The translations under genes and the position numbers were made by a program. From Brachionus koreanus (taxonomy: Eukaryota > Rotifera > Eurotatoria > Ploima > Brachionidae), in assembly GCA_016987375.1 (NCBI GenBank), contig PJRA01000519.1, positions 970,239 through 1,024,651 on the forward strand: DNA of 54,413 nt. The letters run 5' to 3'. Below, piece by piece: positions 1 to 10,500 of the stretch. The notes beneath the pieces were generated by a model. The model saw nothing but the letters and a program-made list of their open reading frames with translations, had not been told where the DNA came from and did no database searches. The first letter of the stretch is position 1. The number at the start of each line of letters is the position of its first letter.

Positions 1-263
1 AAAAGAAAAAACGTTTAAAATATTTTAAATTTGAATAAGAATTGTTCGTTTAATACATGAGAAACAAAAATAATAATTAAAGAATTGACTATTTAGGCTA
101 TTGAAGATATTGTGAAAATAAGTAAAACAATTAGGAGGAAGCTTTAGGTTGTTCTAGTTATTCTTAATGTGAAAATAAGAATACACTCTTAGAGAAAAAA
201 TTAAAAAGCTAGATATTTTTATTAATCAACATAAAAAATTTTTGAGTTTAATGAAAAGCTTAA

Positions 264-360
264 AGATCCTTTTTAGATACTAGGACTTATAGAGTAAATG
301 TAAATGACCACTTGAGCGATGAAAAGCAAATTACTGCAGGTGTTACTCAAGGTTCAGTTA
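264..360 (+). pseudogene. LINE reverse transcriptase fragment
   Basis: A short open stretch translates to an RT palm segment: RSFLDTRTYRVNVNDHLS, then ITAGVTQGSVI, which is a decayed form of the usual GVPQGSV box of Jockey/CR1-type non-LTR retrotransposons. The same peptide recurs at 28828-28930 on the plus strand, so this is one of several copies of one family. Both flanks lose the reading frame at once. It is a remnant without the catalytic YADD box. Confidence 0.7.
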
Positions 361-387
361 TTGCGCAATGCTCTTTTCGAATTCCTA

Positions 388-519
388 AAAAATGTCAAAT
401 CAATAAGAAATGGCCAGAAAAGACGACTCGGTAGACCAAAAGATACGGAAAGGCAACCCAATGAATTTGTTAGTGATTCTAGCGATGAAGATACGAATGA
501 AGACTATCTAGATATACAG
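388..519 (+). other. Exon-like acidic/AT-hook ORF fragment, unknown
   Basis: An open stretch directly after the LINE fragment encodes a basic AT-hook-like patch (QKRRLGRPKD) followed by a Ser/Asp/Glu-rich segment (SDSSDEDTNEDYLDIQ). It stops at a good donor-like sequence, CAG|GTAAAT. Around 740-805 there are short open stretches (AEHAVHESRNKRKN) that could be decayed downstream exons, but they are out of frame with each other. GRPK patches are common in transposon-encoded proteins, so this may be mobile-element sequence. I do not recognise the protein. Confidence 0.25.
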
Positions 520-1173
520 GTAAATAAGCATGCTTATTTACATATATTTTTGTTTGCAAACATATATACAAATAAACAATAAAACAGAAATCATTTATGA
601 AAACAAAAAAATAGAAAAAATAAACCACGTTGAATTAGGAATTAATTCTGGTGTAGAAAAAACTTAACCGATAAATGGTCGTAGTAGACCAAAAAAGAGT
701 CAACAATGTTCAAACTAGTCAATCAAACATAAAATTGCTTCAAACAATATCAAATTGATGCTGAACATGCTGTTCATGAGTCGCGCAATAAAAGAAAAAA
801 TTGGTAACTCATTTATTTTATATTGTTATTTTCATTTTATTGTCTATCAAATAATTTCTTTATCTAGTAAAAAAATATTTATATAATGTTTTGTCTTTTT
901 TTCTATTAGTTAATAAAAAAATCTAGTAAATTTCATCTTTTTAGCTATTATAATTAATTTTATGTTATATGTCTTAGTCCACAAGGAGTGAATAAGTCGA
1001 AAAGAATATATATTTCAGAAATAAAAAATTAGGTTTAACATTGAATGCTTAAATTTTTGTTTTAAAATAATTTTGAGAATTTTCTTTGAAATTTGTTAAT
1101 AAACTCAAATTTTAAGTAATAATTTAATTGCTTAGCTATTAAAATAAATAATTATTTAGACTATTAAAATTAC
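520..1173. other. AT-rich stretch, no supported gene
   Basis: Mostly homopolymer-rich A/T sequence with only the doubtful exon-like scraps near 740-805. I looked here on the minus strand for further catalytic exons of the INPP5E-like gene and saw none; they must lie beyond the left edge of the window or be missing. Confidence 0.5.
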
Positions 1174-1651
1174 TGGTTTATGTCAAATTCTTGAACACCA
1201 AGGACCAATATATCAGGCACAGTTTGAATGACATCAGGTAAAACAAGTAAATCGAGGTTTTTCGGAGGACGTTTAACACCTCCCATATTCCAAGTAGCTA
1301 CAAGAACTTTTGCTTTTCGGTCCAAAAAGTGTCTGTCCAATTCATCTATGCTCAAAAGACCTTTTCCATTTAAGGCACTCAGCGAGCCGACCAAATAACT
1401 TCGACTCTTGGCTTCACGAACTGATATGGTTGTGGAATTAAGAGAATTTGCTGTGTTAGTTTCAGATGCATTGTCAATATTGTTAGTGCTGTTGTATTTT
1501 GGAAGCCGATTTGATGGTCCACTTGATGGATAAGTCGAATTGAGTCTATCCAAGGAATTGCTTCGATTTTTGTAGCTCTTTAAATCTTCATAAATGTCAC
1601 TTGTCTTCGTACTAGTGAGAGGTTCATCTCTTGAATATCTAGTGCCTCTTC
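1174..1651 (-). CDS. INPP5E: INPP5E-like inositol polyphosphate 5-phosphatase, exon 2 (partial gene)
   Basis: This is the second exon of a two-exon partial gene. The 3' part of the exon encodes SRSYLVGSLSALNGKGLLS, ELDRHFLDRKAKVLVATWNM and DILVLGVQEFD, which correspond to the start of the 5-phosphatase catalytic domain (ATWN and GVQE boxes). The nearest family member I recognise is INPP5E, the ciliary PtdIns(3,4,5)P3/PtdIns(4,5)P2 5-phosphatase. The ATWN motif falls near residue 290 of the joined protein, about where human INPP5E has it. The acceptor is TTATTAAAG|GA at 1652, and a donor CCA|GTAATT follows 1174. The metal- and phosphate-binding boxes of the rest of the domain are not in the window. 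Upstream codons (YSRDEPLTSTKTSDIYEDLK) stay open to the acceptor, so no start codon is needed here. The family call is firm; the orthology is an inference. Confidence 0.8.
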
Positions 1652-1812
1652 CTTTAATAAATTAAATTAAAAAAAATAAAAATCATGTTTTTTTTCAAAT
1701 TATTTATTAACATTTATTTTTGACTAATAATGGGTAATTCCAAATCTATTTTAGTTTTTTTTTTTATCCTTTATCAAACAAATATCAAAAAATTATAAAA
1801 AATTCAAAATTC

Positions 1813-2234
1813 AACCTTTCGGTCTTTCATGTTTATTTTTTGGACATTGTGAAATTACATGCAAAATTTCCAATAAAAAAAGTAAAATATTTTATAACTT
1901 GTGATCTAATGGTCTAAGATTTGTTCTGCAAGTGAAACAAAGTTAAAGAACTATTCTTTCACCTACTGTGGAGGTCTGCAAAATCTTTGCAAGTTGATTG
2001 CGATTTATTTTCAATATTTTATATATTGAATGAAATTTTAGAAATTACTCATGTTTTGCAGACTTCCGCAGTAAGTAAAACAAATAAAACAATAGATGTT
2101 GTTACTTTGTTTAATCTGCAGAACAAATCTTAGACCATTAGATCACAAGTTATAAAATATTTTACTTTTTTTATTGGAAATTTTGCATGTAATTTCACAA
2201 TGTCCAAAAAATAAACATGAAAGACCGAAAGGTT
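1813..2234. mobile_element. Palindromic MITE, copy 1
   Basis: A near-perfect inverted repeat of about 420 bp. The left arm begins AACCTTTCGGTCTTTCATG and the right arm ends with its complement. The core (1842-2205) begins GGACATTGTGAAATT and carries TTTGTTCTGC and GTCTGCAAAATCT blocks shared with the palindrome at 37069-37408, so the two are one family. It has no coding capacity. Here the inverted symmetry runs about 29 bp past the sequence shared with the other copy. Its position inside an intron explains why it could be tolerated. Confidence 0.8.
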
Positions 2235-2647
2235 ATGCATTGAAAGAAAGGTTGAATTATGCATTGGGTGCAGCATCGCAAAATTAACAAAAAAATGAGA
2301 GATGAATTTCTTCATTATTTTATTAAAAAAAAATTAAGTCAAATAATCTTAAGCTTAAAAATTTTAAATTTGCAATTAAGATGTAAGTCATTCAAAAAAA
2401 ATTATTTTGAATTAATTCCAAATTAATTCAAGTTAAATAATTGTATCTATCGCTGTAAAAATTATTTTGAAATAAAAACGACAATAATTGTTTTTTATAA
2501 CAGTTAATATTTGAATTGTAAATAAAGTTTCTTTAAAGAGTCTGAATCATTGTATAATTTTATTTCTGACCAACCTGGACTATTCAATACTATTATAAGT
2601 TAAATAAATTGAATCAACTCCTATCCAATGGACCACCTGGATGAATC

Positions 2648-2819
2648 CGAGGACATCCAAGAAGACTGACCAAACAACTGACAAGAAATAAAAACAGAAA
2701 TAGCTTCCTGACAAATCGAGTGGTAAAACGAGGGGAACATGTTACCAGTTGAAGTTGCTAACGCAAAATCCAAGAATGAATTTAAAAACAAAATGGATAA
2801 ATATTTGAAACTAAAATAA
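2648..2819 (+). pseudogene. LINE ORF2 C-terminal fragment
   Basis: The plus strand encodes RGHPRRLTKQLTRNKNRN and SFLTNRVVKRG, then after one frameshift MLPVEVANAKSKNEFKNKMD and YLKLK with a stop. The pattern 'F..NRVV..WN.LP.eVvnA.s.n.FKnkLD' is the familiar C-terminus of CR1/Jockey-type LINE reverse transcriptases. It lies in the host intron, antisense to the host gene, and is broken by the frameshift. Confidence 0.75.
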
Positions 2820-2835
2820 TTAATAAATAAGTCAT

Positions 2836-2878
2836 GACTTGTACTTGATTTAAGATTTGTGACTTTTAAACAACTTTG
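2836..2878. mobile_element. hAT-type terminus, solo end
   Basis: Forty-five bases match 37936-37978 closely and end GTGACTTTTAAACAACTTTG. This is the same terminal sequence as the right end of the hAT MITE at 44049-44392 (CAGAGTTGTTCAAAA when read inward). Only one end is visible here, abutting the LINE fragment, so it is a truncated copy. Confidence 0.55.
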
Positions 2879-3648
2879 GTCGAAACTATTTAAATTTATA
2901 AAACAAGAGTTAAACAATGGATGTTTTTGTCTTTTTATTTTTCAACCTTTAGGTCGACCTCCTTTTTACAACTCTTGCATTTTCTAAATTTACTTGGCTT
3001 GGCTTCTTCCTATGTTGATTCGACTAAATTTTCTTAGCATCCAAAAAATAGTCTTAGTTGGCAGAATTAATGACACATGCCGTGGTTTAAAGTTCTAATG
3101 TTAGCGAATTACTTTATATATTTGTTTTAATTAAATTAAATGACTAAATGCATAACAAAAAATTATAAAAAAAAAGAGAGCTTTTTTAGATTTTCACTAA
3201 ATTTACTCCCATATCAACTTTCTGTATTTATTCTTATAATTTTTTCATTTGAAAAAAAAAAACTTCATATCAAATTAGCTATTTATCATCAATTTTCAAA
3301 TAAATCATAAATCGCTTTTTCTTCATTCTAATTGATGGTTATTTGAAAGCAAAAATAAAGAAAAATCGGAGAATTAAAATTTTTTTTTAAAATTTTTGAA
3401 ATAAGAAAAAAATGAAATTATGACCTTTAAATGTCGAACAGTGCGAATGACAAAAATCTTACTTTTAAAATTAAAGAAAAAAAATTAATCAACTTGACTA
3501 TCATGTAATGATATTATTTTGAAAATATTTTTGACAAAACAAAAACCCCTAAAATTTAACTCAATTAAAGTTGATAAATTAAATCCAAATTCAATTTTTG
3601 ACAAAGAAAAATTTCAAAAATAATTTATTGTTTGCAAAAAAAAATTAC

Positions 3649-4165
3649 CCTTTTGAGTATGTTGCTCATCGTCATCATCATTGAATCTAGAAGAAATGTT
3701 TTTAGATTCGCTTTTTAGTGGATAGCTATCATAAGCTAAATCATATTTGGAATCGAATTTTGAGCTTTTGAAATCATCATGCAGTTTTCTATCCCTTTTG
3801 GAAAATTTGTTGTATCTATCAGTCAGTGAATCATCGCTGTCATTGTTCATTTTAGGATATGTGATTGCGGGTAGGCTAGGTTTGGATTTTACATAGTCTT
3901 TAGAATCGTATCTGCTGCTGAGAGAAGAGGGCGTGCGGCCACTGGGCGGCTTGGCAGACATCAGATCTGATCGGGACGAAATCGGATCTTCATATCTGTT
4001 TCGAGCACTCAGGCGACTGCTGTACGTATCGTCATCGTCATCTGAATTAACTACTTTTCTGGACGTTTTTAAAATACTCGATCGTTGATTAGACGGCGAT
4101 CGTGTGAATCTGGAACGAATTTCGCCGGTGGCGGCATCGTCATCGTCAAAATCTACATTAGGCAT
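3649..4165 (-). CDS. INPP5E: INPP5E-like phosphatase, exon 1 (disordered N-terminus)
   Basis: First coding exon of the 5-phosphatase gene continued at 1174-1651. It starts at the ATG at 4165 (MPNVDFDDDDAATGE). A GTG-initiated extension to 4222 exists but has no support. It encodes 172 residues plus one base of low-complexity sequence rich in Asp, Ser, Arg and Lys, with several acidic DDDD clusters and many SR/RS pairs. That matches the poorly conserved, Pro/Ser/Arg-rich N-terminal region preceding the INPP5E catalytic domain; it has no catalytic residue of its own. The donor is AAAG|GTAATT. GC content is clearly higher than in the flanks. An X-box lies just upstream. Confidence 0.75.
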
Positions 4166-4249
4166 TTCGACAAAGTTTAATTTAAAATATACGTTTTGAG
4201 AAAAAACAGAATTGAGCAGCACGTATTAAATTTTTTTGAAGGTATTCCA

Positions 4250-4263
4250 GTTGCTATGGTAAC
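4250..4263. promoter_or_regulatory. RFX X-box upstream of the INPP5E-like gene
   Basis: GTTGCTATGGTAAC fits the X-box consensus RYYNYY-AT-RRNRAC at every position and is nearly palindromic. It ends 85 bp upstream of the ATG at 4165. RFX factors bind such sites within roughly the first 250 bp upstream of many ciliary genes, and INPP5E is a ciliary enzyme. The site is seen directly; its use is inferred. Confidence 0.65.
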
Positions 4264-4749
4264 TACTAAAATATTTATGTCAAGAGATCAATGTAAATTT
4301 TGTTTTTTTTGTGTTTTTTTTTATTTTTTTTTGTTAGTTTTTGTTTCGATGGTTTGAGCTTGGATATTAATTGGTTTTTAAAAAATTTTATTCAAAAAAA
4401 AAAAAAAATTTTTTCAATAAAATTTCAAACCTAATTTAAAATATTGATGTAACATTTTCTCAATTTTCTATTGCATAATAAATCATTTAGAATTTCTAAA
4501 AAAAATTTACAAATTTTAAAACATTTTGAATATTTATTTTTTGTTTTTTTTTATCAAATCTAAAGATAATGTTATAAACCTTTATTTCATTTCTTTGTTC
4601 AGATATGTTAGGTTATGGTTACTAGTGGATATATACAAATAATTAAGAAAATAATTTTTAATAATAACTTTATTTAATATTGGTCACTTCTGGCATAAAC
4701 AAGACAATAATACAGAAAAAAGTAATTAACAATGATTTCTATTTATGTA
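4264..4749. other. AT-rich intergenic stretch
   Basis: Homopolymer-rich sequence (runs of T to 4400, A/T tracts to 4560) with no open reading frame, RNA or repeat I can name. The probable promoter of the INPP5E-like gene is at its left edge. Confidence 0.5.
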
Positions 4750-5345
4750 CAGTATGTCTAGAAAATTTAGAACATTTATTTTAAATTTATGCAAGGTTTG
4801 TTTCTAGGAAACCTGGCGGCTAAAGAAAAAAAAATTTTTATTTGAATTTTATTTAGAAAAATTTTTTTGTCGGAAAAGCACAAAAACTAGAATAGATAAA
4901 AATCTAAATGAAAAAATCGCAAAAAAAAAGAGAGGTTTATTTTATGACAAAAAAAAATGTCTAAAATTACCGATTTTAAGTACAAAAATAATTAATGTGT
5001 TGTAAAAAGTACATGTAAATAATAAAAAAGGACATTCCAAACATTATGTGACCAAAATAATTTCCAAGGATTGTCAAGGTGTGGAAAAATTTTAGTAAAA
5101 AATGAATGTTTCAAACTTTATAGACTAATTTATTTTTATGAAATTTATCTGAGTATTTTTAAAAAGAGTTCTGGAGTGGAAGGGAGTTTTTTTTTTGAAA
5201 AAATTGTTAATGAAATGAACGCTAAAAAATATTCTACTATATGACATAGTTAGTATTATATTATAAATTTTTATTTCAAATTATCACTATTTAAAAATTT
5301 TTGATTATTTTTTTTTAATGTTCTAAATTTTCTAGATATACTGTA
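4748..5345. mobile_element. Tc1-like non-coding MITE with TA duplication
   Basis: Inverted ends CAGTATGTCTAGAAAATTTA (from 4750) and the complement, with one mismatch, ending at 5343. They are flanked on both sides by TA (4748-4749 and 5344-5345). A CAGT start with TA target duplication is typical of the IS630/Tc1/mariner group. The 594-bp interior has no transposase-like reading frame, so it would depend on an element elsewhere. Confidence 0.65.
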
Positions 5346-5354
5346 TAAATAAAA

Positions 5355-5432
5355 CAATATGTCTAATATTTTACACAGAGTTAAATACTAGTGACTTGCT
5401 TGCGTATGAGATCATAGTATTGCACAGTGGAA
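5355..5432 (+). repeat. Dispersed repeat, also at 30697-30785 inverted
   Basis: The block with ATATTTTACACAG, GTTAAATACT, GCTTGC and ATTGCACAGTG matches the reverse complement of 30697-30785 over about 80 bp, at roughly three bases in four. Neither copy is coding. At 5433 this copy is cut off by TAGTGTTGGG, whereas the other copy continues, so 5432/5433 is a real element boundary. Confidence 0.6.
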
Positions 5433-6540
5433 TAGTGTTGGGTAGCAGCCACTTCGGCGGTCAGATCAGTAGCCAAAATTTCTCAAGGAGAATTTCTCAA
5501 ACAAACACCGATTTTTTTTAAAATAATTTTGGAGATACTCCAGGCAGTTTCGAGCGGCATAGCCCTCTTTTCAGCCTTCATGTTTAGAAACGGATAAAAA
5601 AAATTTTAAAAATTAGTAGATTAATTAATAAATGGGTCTTCTTATAGTATTGAATCAACTCTCGTTAGTTAAAATCATATAGAAATATAGAAATAGAAAT
5701 AGAAATCGCCCTAAGAAATCATTGTTCGGATTAAAATATTCGGATAATCAATCTTACCAAAATTAAATTAAAAACAAAACTAAATATTAACTAATCAAAT
5801 ATTGTTCAATGGCAATTTCCGCTTTTAATCTTTAATGCTTCATTTTTATAATCAACTCTTCACCATTTATATACCAATGTAATCTTATACCCTAAATCCA
5901 GTTTTCTTTCTTTGGACAATGCAAAAAAATGCTTAGATAGAGAATTTGAAGGAAATATCTGGACAATAAAAAGAGCAACCGAAACATTGCAAGCAGATGT
6001 AATATGATATCAATGTATAAAAAGTAATATTCGACTTAAAATTGTCCCATATTTGGAAAGGAACGATGCAGTAATGATGAAAATCATGAGCACAGTTATT
6101 GGGAGAATATTTTTATTACTGAATACATTGACAATAAACCCGAAATTTTTTGTTCGGATGTCAAATTAAACCGAACAAAGGTATGGAAATTAAAAAAAGC
6201 CAATTTCAGTCTATTTCGGATGCAGTATGTACTTGGTGTTTATGGTTTACATGCATTTGTTCGTAAAAAATTATCTGTTGAACTAGCTATGCTGTTTTAT
6301 CTTTTAAATCTATTATTTAAAAAATCAATACCATATTACCATATTTAAAAATGGTTTACGTCTAAATTTCTCTAACTATCGACCAACATAATTGACTGAT
6401 ATACTTAGATATTGGATTGCCTATTCTAATCGATCTGAAAGCTGCAAAAATAAAGTGGCCACTTTGGCGATCAGATCATTAGCCAAATTTTCTCAAGAAG
6501 CTTCATATTATTTTTTTGGAAGTAGACGAATTAGTCAAGG
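5433..6540 (+). mobile_element. Degenerate transposon with TAGTGTTGGG end and FLYWCH-like remnant
   Basis: The left end TAGTGTTGGG is the same ten bases that end the foldback at 15815. A roughly 50-bp block after it (GCCACTTCGGCGGTCAGATC) recurs in direct orientation at 6456-6510. Between them, at 5941-6110, frames encode GNIWTIKRATETLQADVI, YQCIKSNIRLK and, shifted, CSNDENHEHSYWEN. The spaced W, C and HxH pattern resembles the FLYWCH zinc finger common in MULE-type transposons. Several stops and frameshifts are present, no right-hand inverted end was found, and the class is uncertain. Confidence 0.35.
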
Positions 6541-7120
6541 TTTAAAAAATTAATTTTAGAAAATTTTAGGCTAAAAATTTTATTGTTTAATAATCTCGTT
6601 GTACTGATCCTAGCTTTTAAATAAAAAAATTATTGAAAAGTTGTAATGAAAAAATTTACGAAACTATCAGAAACTAGCTTTTTATGACTTTTAGAGAGTA
6701 GCCAAAAGCTCAAGTTTTAAGGCGATTCACTAGTCGTGGACACAAAAAAATTTCTGTTAATGCATCAATATTTGATTATAAAATTAAAGAAAAAGATAAA
6801 ACTTTCAAGAGAAAAAAATTAAGTGGTAGAAAATATATTTACTAAGCCAAATTACAAAGCTTCGAAATAAATTACCAATTTTAATGAATTTAATGTCTTA
6901 AATTCTCCTCAGTAAACTTCTAAACATTAAATATAAAAAATTTCACTAAAAATGAAAAAGCTTGATTTTTTTGAAAAAAAATAAAATAAAAAATTTTAAG
7001 ACAAAAAAAAAATTTGAACTTTTTTTTTGGTTCATAATTAATCTACTATATAAATTTTTAAAATAAATTAATTTTGTCATGTTTGTTACCCGGTATATTT
7101 TAGAAAATTTAATAAAAAAA
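6541..7120. other. AT-rich stretch upstream of ITPA
   Basis: A/T-rich sequence with no gene-like open frame. It should contain the ITPA promoter, but no recognisable core element stands out from the background. Confidence 0.4.
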
Positions 7121-7693
7121 ATGAGCGCCGAGCCATCAAAAACTGTACATTTCATAACTGGAAACGCAAATAAACTAAAAGAATTCACTCAGATAATTGG
7201 TGATTTGCCTGGTTACAAATTTGAAAGCAAAGATATTGATCTGCCCGAGTTCCAAGGCGAGTCGGCCGAAGAAATTGCCATCGAAAAATGCAAAACAGCT
7301 TTGGAAATTCTAAATTCGCCAATTTTGGTTGAAGATACAAGTCTCTGCTTTAATGCTATGGATGGCCTGCCAGGGCCATACATTAAATGGTTTTTGAAAA
7401 AACTAAAACCCGAAGGTTTACACAAAATGCTGGCAGGCTTCGATGATAAATCAGCATATGCTCAATGCATATTTGCTTTTGGTGAGCCTGGCAAAGAAGT
7501 AAAGCTATTTTTTGGAAGAACAAGTGGGAAAATAGTGGAACCAAGAGGTTCGCGTGACTTCGGATGGGATCCATGTTTTCAACCAGACAATTACAATATC
7601 ACTTATGCTGAAATGACCAAAGAGTTAAAAAATACTATTTCACATAGATACAAAGCAGTCGATGCTCTCAGAAATTATCTAAATAAAAATTAA
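7121..7693 (+). CDS. ITPA: Inosine triphosphate pyrophosphatase (ITPA)
   Basis: An intact 190-residue single-exon gene. The enzyme hydrolyses ITP, dITP and XTP to monophosphates plus pyrophosphate in the cytosol, keeping deaminated purines out of DNA and RNA. The HAM1/ITPase fold is visible from end to end: TGNANK at residues 13-18 (nucleotide-binding loop), the metal-binding region [19 protein letters not shown] (68-86), [25 protein letters not shown] (132-136), [16 protein letters not shown] (141-156, base recognition) and SHR (174-176). Length agrees with the 194-residue human protein. I chose the ATG at 7121 because it gives the family N-terminus; an in-frame ATG at 7079 would add 14 non-conserved residues. 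No intron is apparent, which is either loss or a small gene; lack of decay argues against a processed pseudogene. Confidence 0.95.
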   Translation: MSAEPSKTVHFITGNANKLKEFTQIIGDLPGYKFESKDIDLPEFQGESAEEIAIEKCKTALEILNSPILVEDTSLCFNAMDGLPGPYIKWFLKKLKPEGLHKMLAGFDDKSAYAQCIFAFGEPGKEVKLFFGRTSGKIVEPRGSRDFGWDPCFQPDNYNITYAEMTKELKNTISHRYKAVDALRNYLNKN

Positions 7694-9034
7694 AAAATTT
7701 TATTCTTTATTAATAGTTCTCCTCCAAGAAATTTGTTTTTCCCTGTTCCCATTTATTTCAAAAAAACACCTCATGGATGATTTATAAAAAACAAAATTTA
7801 AAATCTTAATGTCAACTTTAGATTGTTTCAATAAATTAGTCAATCATGTTCACAAAGTAATTGATATTTTTCATCACTGATAAAAATTTTGTGCTCTTAC
7901 AAAAAAATTTATTTTGATAAAAATAATAAAAATTTTTAAAATAGTTTATTTTGTTCTCAAGTTAAATAAAATAAAAGTCTATTTAAATGAGTCTCAATGA
8001 CCAGCTTACTCTTTCGGTTCATTCTCGAATTCATTTTTCTCAATTAATTTAATAATGGCCAATTGGTGACTAAAATAACCAAATTTAACATACTCACAAA
8101 TCGAGTTTTTCTAGTCTAGTGTCTATAAATAAGTTAATTTTTCAATATTATTAAAATTCTTCCATTTTTACTATTGACTCTATTGCCATTATTGTCTTTG
8201 AAGATGGTGTAGGCACCGTTTCAAACCTTTTTGAAGGAAGGAAAAAATGATTAACCATATCAAAACATGCATCGATAAAACTTTTTAACCTGATTAACCC
8301 TAAATTTAAAAAAATAAATAAAAACTTTTTAGACTATTAAAAGTTGCATTTTAAAAATGCTTGTCTAAACTTTTTGATTAAGTTTACTTATTTTATTCTT
8401 TAGATAAGACGTCTCCTAATCAAGAATTAAAACAAATGACAATTCTTGATCGTGAAAATTTATTTAAATCATAAACACAGGCTGGAGCCGAGTGGCCATC
8501 ACTAACGGTACTCAAATGCTAACACCCAAAGGTGGAGGTATCTTTTGAAACCCATTTTGTTACTTCCTTTCTTTGTTTTTTATTCATAAAATTTAATCAT
8601 TTTTTTACAATTTTTTTTTCAATTATATCTTAAATAAAAAATATCATAAAATTATTTAATTTTGTAAAGGCGGATGCACCATAAAGTCTAATAGATGTTT
8701 AATTTGATTTTTCATGGAAAAAAACATTTTAAGGTTATTCTGCGTTCTTTTTTACGCTAAAATTTCAAATAAAAAATTTGACTTTACCATATCACCTGGG
8801 AACTAGTCCTCTGGCGCCAAAAGCACTTTTTTTTTCACTAAAATTGAAATTAATTAAAATAAACTAGATGTAGGAAAATTTCGATGATAAATTCGAATTC
8901 AACATTAAGATTTATGCTATATCTCAAATTTTTTTGATTTTATCTAATTCTTGGACAAAGTTATTGAAAAATTTAGATTTATGAGAGTTGCTTGCGTTTC
9001 GGCTTAATGATTGAGTCCGAGACCCTATCAAGCC
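7694..9034. other. Intergenic AT-rich stretch
   Basis: No supported gene. A slightly GC-richer patch at 8480-8550 looked tRNA-like at first but does not fold as one. The remainder is A/T-rich single-copy-looking sequence. Confidence 0.45.
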
Positions 9035-9971
9035 TATATGTTCATGGTATCAAAATCTAGAGAAATGAATTTAGAAAATTCCTATCATAATTTCTATTCT
9101 ATATACAAAAGTAAGCGTTGATATTAATCTGTTTGCTAAAGGGAAAAATTATTCAACCCCGGTTGAATATCTTATATGGAAAAATGAAAACGTGGAAGAA
9201 CAAATAGAGCACAATTTCGAAGGATATTGTTCTCCCTGAATTAAGGAAACTCGCACAAGAGCATCCTGCATTTAAAAGTATATCTAAGCTTGAGGTTTTA
9301 GTCAAATTTAAAGAATCAATATAAAACTGATATTAGGCTTCATTTTCTCCCAAAATTTCACTTTGAGTTAAATCCGATTGAAATGTATTGGGCTAATCTG
9401 AAATGGTACTTAAATTTCGTCTTCATTTAATTTTAAATGCAAGAAATTTCTATAAAACTAAAGTTACAAAAGAATAAAAGAATAAAAATAGAATTTTTGG
9501 AAGATTTTGGAGAGTTATAACTGGTTATGGTGAAGATTATAAAACAATTATGAAAAAATATTTTGAGGCTAAAGAAATGATTAAACGTCATAGAGTAATA
9601 AAAATAAAAATTTAAAAAAAAAACATTATAATTTCTAAAATATTAAACAATTTAGTGACATGTCAGTAAAATACTTAATGAAATGTTTCAAAAGAATCTT
9701 TTACATGTTATAAGAGCTTGTCACTAAAATAGAGTACTCTATTTTTAAGACATGTCACTAAATTCGGAAAATTACGTTATTTAAGTTTTTGAAAGAAAAA
9801 AATTGACTGTAAACAAAAAAATTCTCTATGAAACAGCAAAAAAGACAATAAAAAAAGCAAATTTTATTCATTTAACTTTATTTCAAAAACAAAAAAAAAC
9901 TAATTAAAAATTCTAATCCGATAGGAATTTTCTAAATTCATTTCTCTAGATTTTGATACCATGAACATATA
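9035..9971 (+). mobile_element. IS630/Tc1-type DDE_3 transposon, decayed
   Basis: Inverted ends of about 53 bp start TATGTTCATGGTATCAAA at 9037 and end in the complement at 9969, flanked by TA on each side. Inside, the plus strand encodes IVLPELRKLAQEHPAFKSIS plus KLEVLVKFKES, then LHFLPKFHFELNPIEMYW and ANLKWYLN, then RFWRVITGYGEDYKTIMKKY. 'PKxHxELNPIExxW' is the third catalytic block of DDE_3 transposases, with E as the acidic residue. The first and second catalytic regions are deleted or unrecognisable, and stops occur between blocks. At 9650-9775 the motif GACATGTCACTAAA recurs three times with small changes. Confidence 0.7.
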
Positions 9972-10500
9972 AGTATATAATAAAAAAAAAGTATTAGTAT
10001 TGATGCCTACTTTATTGGTATTAAAACACACTCAAAACAAAAATTCTTCCTATTTTAACACATTCAGCTATTTTTTAGCTATTCTGTTAATAAACTTTTT
10101 GTAAATTTTATGAATCAAAAATTTTAACTTAAGATTTTAAAATTTTTCTATCAAATTATTAATTTGTAAAAATGAATTTATTGCCTTTTTTATTAATTAT
10201 TCGTCCAAAATATGTATTAGAAAACTAACTTTCAAATCTAATTTGACAGATAGACACTAGTCTTATTTAGTTTTTTTTACTAAAATAAATAAATAAATAA
10301 AACAATTCAAGTGATTCTCCAAAAGGAAGTAAACAGAAAAATTAAAAGCTTTAGGCTTTAGGGATCGTGATTCAAAATCAACAGTATTCTATTTATGTCA
10401 GTCATAGAATCATTATTTTTACTATTGTTATGTAATTCTTTAGTCAGGTACTGAGAAAATAAAATCTGAAATACAAAATCGGATCTTGAGAAACATCAAA
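9972..10500. other. Intergenic AT-rich stretch
   Basis: No gene or named repeat seen. The 10340-10500 part is a little less A/T-biased and may be the upstream portion of the unidentified fragment that follows. Confidence 0.4.

Larger units (their letters stand above)
1652..3648 (-). other. Intron 1 of the INPP5E-like gene, with mobile-element remnants
   Basis: A 1,997-bp intron bounded by a G|GTAATT donor (exon 1 ends at 3649) and a TTAAAG acceptor. The phases agree: exon 1 leaves one base of a Gly codon and exon 2 supplies the other two. It contains a long palindrome (1813-2234), a LINE C-terminal fragment (2648-2819) and a hAT end (2836-2878). The parts 2235-2640 and 2880-3648 are A/T-rich and hold nothing else I can name. 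Confidence 0.75.

Noticed and set aside
2621..2917. Minus-strand 98-codon frame in the INPP5E intron
   Set aside because: It overlaps a plus-strand LINE C-terminus with recognisable motifs; the minus-strand reading has none.
7213..7574. Minus-strand open frames within ITPA
   Set aside because: They are antisense shadows of a strongly conserved plus-strand gene.
8478..8550. tRNA-Ser/Leu-like patch (GAGCCGAGTGGCC...)
   Set aside because: The A-box-like phrase is present, but no acceptor stem, anticodon arm or proper B box can be formed.
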